Assembly (NCBI GenBank): GCA_964568925.1
Contig: CAZMSJ010000016.1
Location: 1-19,670, forward strand
DNA length: 19,670 bases
Direction: 5' to 3'
Source of the DNA: CAYQUL01 sp964568925
Lineage (GTDB): Bacteria; Patescibacteriota; Microgenomatia; UBA8517
The position numbers and the translations under genes were made by a program. This document shows positions 13,788-19,670 of this stretch, one piece after another; within the stretch, counting starts at the first letter, position 1; every line of letters starts with the position of its first letter. The notes under the pieces are model-generated. The model was not told the origin of the DNA. It did not search any database and saw only the letters and a program-made list of their open reading frames with translations.

Positions 13788-14720
13788 ATGACACAACCAC
13801 TCGTTTTGGTAACTGGAGGAGCAGGCTTTATTGGGAGTCATCTTGTTGATGCACTTCTTGAAAAAGGATATCGAGTAAGAATTCTTGATAACCTTTCTGA
13901 GCCAACTCACGATGGCACGAAGCCTGATTGGGTAAACCCTGAAGCTGAATTTATTAACGGCGATGTGCGAGAAAAAAATGACTGGATACGTGCATTAGCT
14001 GATGTTAGCTATGTATTTCATCTTGCAGCATACATGGATTANNNNNNNNNNNNNNNNNNNNNNNNNNNNNNNNNNNNNNNNNNNNNNNNNNNNNNNNNNN
14101 NNNNNNNNNNNNNNNNNNNNNNNNNNNNNNNNNNNNNNNNNCAAATCCCCTACGGTATAACCAAAGCTGCATCAGAGAAGTTGTGCTTAACGCTGGGAGA
14201 AACATACAAAATCCCTTCAGTTGTCATTCGGCCATCGATTGTTCAAGGTGCACGACAATCAATCAGAAGCTTTTCTGGGGCACTCAAAGATTTTAGTATC
14301 AAAGCACTTTCCGGTAAGCCAATCATGATGTATGAAGACGGTCAAGGAATACGTGATTTTGTAAATGTATTTGATGTTGTTGATGCCTATCTCTTGGTGA
14401 TGACAAGTGAGCAAGCTAATTACCAGATTTTTAATGTGGGACTGGGGAAAACGATTTCATTAATGGACTTTGCTCAGCTGGTTTTTACTATAACAAACTC
14501 AAAACAAACACCAACTGCAACCGGAGAGTTTCGTATCAATTCACCTCGAAGCTCGGTCATGAATATCGAAAAGCTCGTTGCTCTTGGATGGAAACCAAAA
14601 CGAGGACTTGAGGACAATATCAGGCAATATGTTGAATGGGTACAAGGCTACCCTGACGCGATTAGCGCTTGGAGAAAAACATACGAGAGCATGCAAAAAA
14701 GTGGAATACTTCGAAAATGA
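13788..14720 (+). CDS. Extended SDR NAD-dependent epimerase/dehydratase (interrupted by gap)
   Basis: Before the gap: nucleotide-binding TGGAGFIGSH (9-18), INGDVRE and VFHLAAYMD. After the gap: the active-site YGITKAASE (Tyr-xxx-Lys), VVIRPSIVQGARQS, IRDFVNVFDVVDAYL and NVGLGKTISLMDFA, all typical of nucleotide-sugar epimerases or dehydratases. Extended SDRs have at least 70 residues between HLAA and the catalytic Tyr, so the real gap exceeds 100 bp, although 100 N happens to keep the frame. Relatives with this SIVQG ending can carry a zinc-ribbon insertion in the missing part. It starts 6 nt after the Gfo/Idh gene and its stop overlaps the nucleotidyltransferase start (ATGA). Confidence 0.88.
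   Translation: MTQPLVLVTGGAGFIGSHLVDALLEKGYRVRILDNLSEPTHDGTKPDWVNPEAEFINGDVREKNDWIRALADVSYVFHLAAYMDXXXXXXXXXXXXXXXXXXXXXXXXXXXXXXXXXXQIPYGITKAASEKLCLTLGETYKIPSVVIRPSIVQGARQSIRSFSGALKDFSIKALSGKPIMMYEDGQGIRDFVNVFDVVDAYLLVMTSEQANYQIFNVGLGKTISLMDFAQLVFTITNSKQTPTATGEFRINSPRSSVMNIEKLVALGWKPKRGLEDNIRQYVEWVQGYPDAISAWRKTYESMQKSGILRK
14042..14141. other. Assembly gap (100 N)
   Basis: Exactly 100 N inside the SDR gene, removing the segment between HLAAYMD and the catalytic YGITK. The true missing length is probably 200 bp or more judging from the fold. Confidence 0.95.
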
Positions 14721-15406
14721 AGGCAGTCATCTTAGCCGCTGGCGAAGGAAGACGAATGCGGCCACTGACACTCACTACTCCCAAGCCCCTCGTGCCGGTC
14801 AATGGAAAACCAATTCTTGAATATATTTTTGACTCCTTGCCTCACGAGATAACTGAAGTAATTATCGTTGTCCTGTACCTGGGTGACAAAATAAGAGAAC
14901 ACTTTGGTGAAGAACGTAATGGAATAAAGATAACCTATGTAGAGGGTTCAACCCAAGGTACGGCATATAGCTTTTTGGCAACAAAAGAGTATCTCCATAA
15001 TGAGAGATTTTTATTAATTCAAGGTGACGAGCTAACAGACAAGGTTGATATTGATAATTGTCTTAAGAATGAATGTAGTCTCTTAACATTTGAACCGGAA
15101 AACCCTACAACGTGTGGAATGGCATATGTAAGGACTGATGGAACAATAAAGCGTATTATTGAAAAGCCAAAAAAAACTATTTCAAAAATAGCGGTCAATG
15201 GTGTTATGGTGATAAACACCGACATTTTTTGGTATATCCCAACACTCACCAAGGGAGAATTCTACTTTAGTAGTATGGTTGATAAATTTACACGCACGCA
15301 CAAAGTTGTACCTGTTCTCCTTCAAAAAACAATCATTGGGATTACAGAACCAGAAGACATTGAACGTGCGACAAAGATTGTTCTATCGCGTTCAAAAGAC
15401 AGATGA
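14717..15406 (+). CDS. Sugar-phosphate nucleotidyltransferase, candidate HddC
   Basis: The 229-residue NTP_transferase protein has the signature AVILAAGEGRRMRPLT with PKPLVPVNGKPILEY (residues 3-36), the metal-binding Asp in LIQGDEL (about D104), and IIEKPKK with NGVMVINTDIF later. It condenses a sugar 1-phosphate with an NTP to give an NDP-sugar. It is shorter than RmlA/GalU and close in size to HddC/RmlA-like single-domain enzymes. With gmhA, hddA and gmhB in the same block, the GDP-heptose guanylyltransferase HddC is the obvious missing activity, but base specificity cannot be read here. ATG 14717 overlaps the SDR stop (ATGA) and directly begins the motif; the longer upstream frame is spurious. 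Confidence 0.85.
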   Translation: MKAVILAAGEGRRMRPLTLTTPKPLVPVNGKPILEYIFDSLPHEITEVIIVVLYLGDKIREHFGEERNGIKITYVEGSTQGTAYSFLATKEYLHNERFLLIQGDELTDKVDIDNCLKNECSLLTFEPENPTTCGMAYVRTDGTIKRIIEKPKKTISKIAVNGVMVINTDIFWYIPTLTKGEFYFSSMVDKFTRTHKVVPVLLQKTIIGITEPEDIERATKIVLSRSKDR

Positions 15407-15422
15407 TTTGTAAAAAAAGATA

Positions 15423-15431
15423 TGCTATTGT
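15423..15431 (+). promoter_or_regulatory. Extended -10 promoter, leaderless methyltransferase-like gene
   Basis: TGC plus TATTGT (15426-15431), then six bases, then the ATG at 15438. The layout is identical to the gmhA-like promoter. No Shine-Dalgarno and no good -35 are seen. Confidence 0.5.
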
Positions 15432-15437
15432 TAATCT

Positions 15438-16103
15438 ATGAACAAGGCGTATATAAATACCGTACTCGACAAGTACACTCTTGGAAACGTTGCCGGTATG
15501 GGTTATCAAGTTGCTGCTAAAGAAACTCCACTTTGCCAGGTTGCGTTTAAGTATCGTGTTGATAAGTGTGAAAAAATTAAGCATCCATTCACTCCGTTTT
15601 ATTACGACCTTTTAAATTCACAGCGAAGATCAATTCGAAAAGTAGTTCAAATCGGTGTTGAGATGAAAAGAAAAGGATCTCACTCAGATAACCAAAATGG
15701 TGCAAGTTTGCGTCTTTGGCAAGAATTCTTCCCTGGTGCTCAGATTTTTGGAGCCTCAGCAGATCCACTTGTTATGTTCCGTGAAGGAAAAATAAAAACA
15801 GTGTTGTGTGATCAATCAAAAAAGGAAGATCTTATGTCACTCCTCGAGTCTACTGGCACTGATATTGATCTCTTTATCGATGACGGAACGCACACGACTG
15901 AAGATCAAGTACAAACCTGCTTGACGGTAATGCCACAACTACAAAAAGAAGCACTCTACATAATCGAAGATGTGAAAGACCTTGATGTAGAAAGAAGACT
16001 GATGCAGTTTGATACACGCCTTATTTCACTTCGTGCAAGCAACGGAAGAAGATACTCTGACGACAAGATAATTGTCGTTCGACACAAATCAGTTTGGAGC
16101 TGA
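15438..16103 (+). CDS. Class I methyltransferase-like protein (MycE-type fold), degenerate SAM site
   Basis: The 221-residue protein has a Rossmann-like methyltransferase core with the order seen in macrolide-sugar O-methyltransferases of MycE type: FYYDLL, VVQIGV, GASLRLWQEFFPGAQIFG, a CDQS segment, DIDLFIDDGTHTTEDQ (candidate metal-binding Asp pair and His) and ALYIIED. The acidic residue usual at the end of strand 2 (as in YGVD of the fused paralogue) is Ser in IFGAS. SAM binding may therefore be altered or lost. It is paralogous to the N-terminal half of the fusion gene at 17022. The N-terminal TVLDKY also resembles ILDKY at the start of the 19034 gene. A leaderless promoter precedes it. 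A role in glycan methylation is inferred. Confidence 0.75.
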   Translation: MNKAYINTVLDKYTLGNVAGMGYQVAAKETPLCQVAFKYRVDKCEKIKHPFTPFYYDLLNSQRRSIRKVVQIGVEMKRKGSHSDNQNGASLRLWQEFFPGAQIFGASADPLVMFREGKIKTVLCDQSKKEDLMSLLESTGTDIDLFIDDGTHTTEDQVQTCLTVMPQLQKEALYIIEDVKDLDVERRLMQFDTRLISLRASNGRRYSDDKIIVVRHKSVWS

Positions 16104-16131
16104 CGGCTCTAGCTTTCCCTTCAAAGGCATA

Positions 16132-16137
16132 TATAAT
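16132..16137 (+). promoter_or_regulatory. TATAAT box, leaderless glycosyltransferase gene
   Basis: A consensus TATAAT (16132-16137) in the 40-bp space between the methyltransferase and GT2 genes ends exactly six bases (TGTGCC) before ATG 16144. No ribosome-binding site is seen. No good -35 is visible. Confidence 0.6.
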
Positions 16138-16143
16138 TGTGCC

Positions 16144-17019
16144 ATGCCAGTACTCTCTGTAATTATCCCGAGCAGAAATAGTCCGCTACTAAACAAAACA
16201 ATCACAGATATCTTAGCCAAGGCAGTGCTTGATATTGAGATTATTGTGAACGTTGATGAAAACTGGCCAGAACCAGTCCTTGATGACAAACGAGTGGTAT
16301 ACATTCATCCAGGACAACCAAAGGGTATGAAATGGGGCATTAACGCATGTGTAAGCCTTGCACAAGGAACATACCTCATGAAGACAGATGATCACTGCAT
16401 GTTTGCAGAGGGCTTCGATAAAACGCTTGTTGAAAACCACAAAGAAAATAATTGGGTGCAAATCCCTCGCCGCTACTCCTTAGACGGTGAAAATTGGCTC
16501 AGAAACGATAGCCGCCCGTATGTTGACTATGCATACTTGTGTTTCCCAGAGCGTGGAAAAGATCATGATGATGGAATGCATGATGTTCCCTGGAGTGAGC
16601 GTCAAAGAGAGCGAACTAGTCCTGAGTACGATATTGATGATGTAATGACAATGCAAGGATCCTGCTGGTTCATGACTAAAAATCATTTCGAAGGATTTTT
16701 AGGAGGATTAAATGAAAATGATTTTGGAAATATTGCACAGGAAGCACAAGAGATTAGTAACAAAACATGGCTTGGTGGTGGGCGTGTCGTAATTAACAAA
16801 AAAACCTGGTATGCTCACCTGCACAAAGGCAGACACTGGGGGCGAATGTATCGCCTAAACGACAAAACAGAAGTTGAAGCACATAACAAAGCGGCTCGAT
16901 TCTGGATGGATAACCAGTGGGGCAAACGAGTACATGACATCGATTGGCTTATTGAAAAATTTGCACCAGTTCCCTCTTGGCCAGATAATTGGAAAGAAGT
17001 GTGGGCTTCATATACGTAA
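16144..17019 (+). CDS. Family 2 glycosyltransferase
   Basis: The 291-residue GT-A fold enzyme begins LSVIIPSRN and has IEIIVNVDENW (about 31-41), KGMKWGINACVSLAQGTYL and a DxD-type metal motif KTDDH (80-84). It continues with MQGSCWFM and a C-terminal NKKTWYAHLHKG plus WLIEKFAPVPSWPDNWKE. The last block is almost repeated at the end of the fused paralogue 17022-18464, so the two glycosyltransferases arose from one ancestor. No membrane helix is present; the enzyme is cytoplasmic or peripheral. I chose ATG 16144 because the fold starts there and a TATAAT box lies 6 nt upstream; the longer frame from 16072 runs through the previous gene. Donor and acceptor are unknown; context suggests a surface glycan. 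Confidence 0.9.
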   Translation: MPVLSVIIPSRNSPLLNKTITDILAKAVLDIEIIVNVDENWPEPVLDDKRVVYIHPGQPKGMKWGINACVSLAQGTYLMKTDDHCMFAEGFDKTLVENHKENNWVQIPRRYSLDGENWLRNDSRPYVDYAYLCFPERGKDHDDGMHDVPWSERQRERTSPEYDIDDVMTMQGSCWFMTKNHFEGFLGGLNENDFGNIAQEAQEISNKTWLGGGRVVINKKTWYAHLHKGRHWGRMYRLNDKTEVEAHNKAARFWMDNQWGKRVHDIDWLIEKFAPVPSWPDNWKEVWASYT

Positions 17020-17021
17020 CG

Positions 17022-18464
17022 ATGAATACTGAAAACGAACTATCACGAATAGCAAAATCGTTTGGATCTGAAAAAATTCCTCTGTATGAGAATTTTTATT
17101 TTGAACTTCTTAAAAACAGACGAGACAAAATAACAAAAGTAATTGAAGTTGGAATCGGCAACGCTTCAGGACTTTTAACGTGGCGAGAATTCTTCCCTCA
17201 AGCAAAAATATATGGAGTCGACAACAGAGGAAGACTCTTATTGCGAAAAATCCGTTTAGAGTCAATTCATGCTGATCAGTCAGTTCGAGAAGATCTTGTT
17301 CGAGTGATTGAGCGTACTGGAACAGATATTGATTTATTTATCGATGATGGCTCACACAACCCAAATGATCAATTGTTAACCTTCATGACAATTATGCCAC
17401 TTCTAAAAAGGAGTGTTCTCTACGTTATTGAAGGGGTGCAAAGTGAAACAGTAGCCCAGCAACTTTCCGAATATGAGGTCGAAACGTTTATCGTTGAAAA
17501 TCCTGAGACAGGATATGAAAATAATCTACTTCTTATTAAGAACAAAAAGAAAAATGAAAAAGTTTCTATTATTATCTCAGCCCGTGGTGAGACAAAAGAA
17601 ACGACCCCAGGAGTTACGTACTTGCAGAGAACTGTTCAAGACATTTATGAAAATGCGACAGGAAACTTTGAAGTTCTGGTTGGCTTTAACGGACCACCAT
17701 ATCAAGAGTTTCCAGATTACCCAAACTTGAAAGTTATTAAACTTCCAGAATCAATTGGATTAAAGATGATGATCAATGTTTTGGCAGCAACCGCTACCGG
17801 AAAGTATCTGTATAAAACAGATGCACACTGCAAATTTGGGTATGGGTTTGATGAAATACTCACAGCTGATATGGAAGACAATTGGCTCGTTACTCCCCGT
17901 TTCTATGTCTTAGACCCAGCAACATGGGAATGGCAAGACGATCGCCACTATGACTACTTCTACCTTTGTTGCCCATTTACCGATCCAAAAGGATTTCGAT
18001 TTAAAGCTGGTGGACACTGGCCACAAAGAACTTTGGAGCGAGAGGTTGACTCCCGTTTTGATATTGATGAAACACCACAATTTCATGGATCAGGATGGCT
18101 TGTAGAACGAGATTTCTTTTTAAATAAAATTGGTGGATTTCCAAACCAAGATCCAACGGGACACGCACAAGAGCCACCAAATATTGGATTAAAGTACTGG
18201 CTTGGTCCTTGGAATGGAAAAGTAATGGTGAATAAAAAAACCTGGTATGCACACGTGCATCAAGATAACTCAGTCAAAGACTTTAAGTACACCAAACAAG
18301 AAGAAAAACATGCCTATGATTTCTGGGCACGATATTGGATGGCTGATAAATGGGAAGAGAGAGTGCATAATATGGATTGGTTTATCGAAAAATTCATGCC
18401 AATGCCAACTTGGCCAGACAATTGGAGAGAACTTTTAGCGACATGGAAGAGTGAACAAAAATAA
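17022..18464 (+). CDS. Fused methyltransferase-like / family 2 glycosyltransferase
   Basis: The 480-residue protein joins two domains. Residues about 20-175 are a MycE-type methyltransferase core: VIEVGIGNASG, EFFPQAKIYGVD, HADQS, DIDLFIDDGSHNPNDQ, VLYVIEG. Here the strand-2 Asp is kept, unlike in the separate paralogue. Residues about 180-480 are a GT2 domain: VSIIISARGE, NFEVLVGFNG, IGLKMMINVLAATATGKYL, the metal motif KTDAH (265-269), FHGSGWLV, NKKTWYAHVH and WFIEKFMPMPTWPDNWRE. It starts 2 nt after the previous gene's stop. The domain order equals the order of the two preceding separate genes, pointing to module duplication with fusion or fission. It probably methylates and extends the same glycan, but substrates are unknown. 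Confidence 0.9.
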   Translation: MNTENELSRIAKSFGSEKIPLYENFYFELLKNRRDKITKVIEVGIGNASGLLTWREFFPQAKIYGVDNRGRLLLRKIRLESIHADQSVREDLVRVIERTGTDIDLFIDDGSHNPNDQLLTFMTIMPLLKRSVLYVIEGVQSETVAQQLSEYEVETFIVENPETGYENNLLLIKNKKKNEKVSIIISARGETKETTPGVTYLQRTVQDIYENATGNFEVLVGFNGPPYQEFPDYPNLKVIKLPESIGLKMMINVLAATATGKYLYKTDAHCKFGYGFDEILTADMEDNWLVTPRFYVLDPATWEWQDDRHYDYFYLCCPFTDPKGFRFKAGGHWPQRTLEREVDSRFDIDETPQFHGSGWLVERDFFLNKIGGFPNQDPTGHAQEPPNIGLKYWLGPWNGKVMVNKKTWYAHVHQDNSVKDFKYTKQEEKHAYDFWARYWMADKWEERVHNMDWFIEKFMPMPTWPDNWRELLATWKSEQK

Positions 18465-18512
18465 CTGGTACTCGACTTTTTGCGAATAACAATATAAACA
18501 ATAGGAACAAAT

Positions 18513-19037
18513 ATGGCATATCACATGACCTTATCAGGAAACTACGGGACCCACTTGGCTCCCCTTATTCAGGCCGTTAATAAGACGGACGGTGACATTC
18601 TAGAAATTGGTCTCGGTATTTTTAGTACTCCCTATTTGCACTACCAATCATTCCTTTCCAAACGAAATTTAACTTCAATAGATAATGTTGAAGGCTGGGT
18701 AAATCGATTTAAATCATCACATGTTTCTGGTCATATGTATGAAGGACCATATCACAAGTTAATTACAGTTAATAATTGGGATGAGGCTGACATAGAAAAA
18801 CCTTGGGATGTCGTTTTAATTGACCATTCCCCTTCTGAAAGAAGAATTGAAGAGGTAAAGCGTTTGGCAAATCTTGCAAAATACATCATTATTCATGATT
18901 CAAATCCTCGAAAAGATCGTGAATATCATTATTCACAAATTTACCCTCTATTTAAATACAGAACCGATTGGACTGGTGACGCGAACCCTGCAACTGTATT
19001 AAGTAACTTTGTTGATCTAAAAGATTTCTGGGAATGA
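18513..19037 (+). CDS. Small class I methyltransferase-like protein
   Basis: The 174-residue product looks like a compact SAM-dependent methyltransferase fold: GDILEIGLGIFSTPYLHYQ as motif I, LTSIDNVEGW as strand 2 with the acidic residue, WDVVLIDHSPSERR as strand 4, and YIIIHDSN as strand 5. It is shorter than most such enzymes. It differs from the MycE-type paralogues, lacking the IDDGSH motif (IDHSPS instead). A weak AGGA lies 7-10 nt before the ATG. Its stop overlaps the next ATG (ATGA), so it is translationally coupled to the following methyltransferase-like gene. The function is inferred from fold motifs only. Confidence 0.7.
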   Translation: MAYHMTLSGNYGTHLAPLIQAVNKTDGDILEIGLGIFSTPYLHYQSFLSKRNLTSIDNVEGWVNRFKSSHVSGHMYEGPYHKLITVNNWDEADIEKPWDVVLIDHSPSERRIEEVKRLANLAKYIIIHDSNPRKDREYHYSQIYPLFKYRTDWTGDANPATVLSNFVDLKDFWE

Positions 19038-19670
19038 ACAGTTACGAATACATTTTAGATAAATATCAGATAACTCCAGGAAGACAGTATAGTATTGAGC
19101 TCCCCAATATGGGTAGGAATGAACTCGCTGCACTTTTTTTTGAGCTTGGGTTTACCAAAGGAGTAGAAATTGGTGTCGATCGTGGTCAATACTCTGAAAT
19201 CTTGTGCAACGCCAATCCCAATCTCACATTAACCGGTATAGACCCATACCGTGCTGACTCATATGATCCGTCTCTATCTCGGGTTTCAGATAGCCAGAAT
19301 TACCTTAACGAAATTTATGAGAGTACACAAAAAAGGTTAGAACATTTGCCAGTAACACTCATAAGAAAAACTTCAATGGAAGCGGTCAATGAATTTGAAG
19401 ACAATTCACTGGATTTTGTATATATTGATGGGCACCATGACTTTGTACATGTAACAAATGATATCCATCATTGGCTCCCAAAAATTAAGAGTGGTGGAAT
19501 TTTGTCTGGGCATGATTATGCAAAGTTTCCAACAGGAAAAGAAAATCATGTCAAAAGCGTTGTTGATGCATATTTTACCTCCTATCGTATGATTCCCTAT
19601 TTTATCGTTGGACTTTTTGAAATGAAGCCTGGCTTCATACGAGACAAATACCGTTCTTGGGTCTATATAA
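19034..19670 (+). CDS. Class I SAM methyltransferase-like protein (3' truncated by window end)
   Basis: The frame opens at ATG 19034, overlapping the previous stop as ATGA, and stays open to the last base (212 codons visible). The core motifs are GVEIGVDRGQYSEIL (motif I), LTGIDPYRA (strand 2 with Asp), NSLDFVYIDGHHDFVHVTND (strand 4 with DGHH) and GGILSGHDY (strand 5). These fit the Methyltransf_24 group. The start MNSYEYILDKYQI resembles the N-terminus of the 15438 protein (YINTVLDKY), suggesting a shared short N-terminal element. It is part of the run of glycan-modifying genes. Confidence 0.85.
   Translation, partial: MNSYEYILDKYQITPGRQYSIELPNMGRNELAALFFELGFTKGVEIGVDRGQYSEILCNANPNLTLTGIDPYRADSYDPSLSRVSDSQNYLNEIYESTQKRLEHLPVTLIRKTSMEAVNEFEDNSLDFVYIDGHHDFVHVTNDIHHWLPKIKSGGILSGHDYAKFPTGKENHVKSVVDAYFTSYRMIPYFIVGLFEMKPGFIRDKYRSWVYI

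Noticed and set aside
15438..19670. Idea that the methyltransferase/GT cluster is an antiphage or novel defence system
   Set aside because: The domains are small-molecule or sugar methyltransferases and GT2 enzymes next to nucleotide-sugar genes. No nuclease, sensor or toxin is present, so glycan modification explains it better.

Overview
The window looks like a scaffolded genome fragment from a member of the Candidate Phyla Radiation (Patescibacteria), probably Microgenomates-like. This is inferred from gene content: a sortase beside an LPXTG protein, a LysM/M23 hydrolase, TPR and SH3b surface proteins, moderate GC by eye (about 40%), leaderless-looking promoters and small unknown membrane proteins. 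No ribosomal marker is present, so the taxonomy is not proven. TGA is used as an ordinary stop. Three runs of exactly 100 N (4063-4162, 12549-12648, 14042-14141) are scaffolding placeholders and interrupt three genes.

Layout. 1-516: 3' end of a TPR protein, converging on a 5'(3')-deoxyribonucleotidase-like HAD gene (571-1137, minus) across a hairpin terminator. 1190-1495 (minus): two tiny genes, one with a perfect Shine-Dalgarno and one apparently frameshifted, plus a 20-bp perfect palindrome. 1558-1628: tRNA-Ala(CGC). 1642-5419 (minus): LysM/M23 peptidase, Rho, sortase and an LPXTG-anchored cysteine-rich protein, forming a cell-surface block with Rho inside it. 5420-6076: AT-rich divergent intergenic region. 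6077-7979: a protein joining a Y1/RAYT-type HUH transposase domain to a membrane helix and an SH3b-like domain, followed by an unknown membrane protein.

8049-15406 is a nucleotide-sugar region. The genes gmhA-like, transaldolase, gmhB-like and hddA-like, plus a nucleotidyltransferase that could be hddC, together read as a route from fructose-6-phosphate through sedoheptulose-7-phosphate to an NDP-D-glycero-D-manno-heptose. A nucleotide-sugar dehydrogenase homologue without the usual catalytic cysteine, a Gfo/Idh/MocA oxidoreductase and an extended SDR sit in the same block, with ATGA stop/start overlaps between several genes, and probably modify the activated sugar.

15438-19670 holds a methyltransferase/glycosyltransferase cluster. 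A separate methyltransferase-like gene and GT2 gene are followed by a paralogous gene in which the same two domains are fused, then two more methyltransferase-like genes, the last running off the window. The likely overall theme is synthesis and decoration of a heptose-containing surface glycan. That is inference from gene content and adjacency, not something the sequence proves.

Several genes have a -10 hexamer ending 5-6 nt before the ATG (8049, 15438, 16144, 11673), which predicts leaderless mRNAs.
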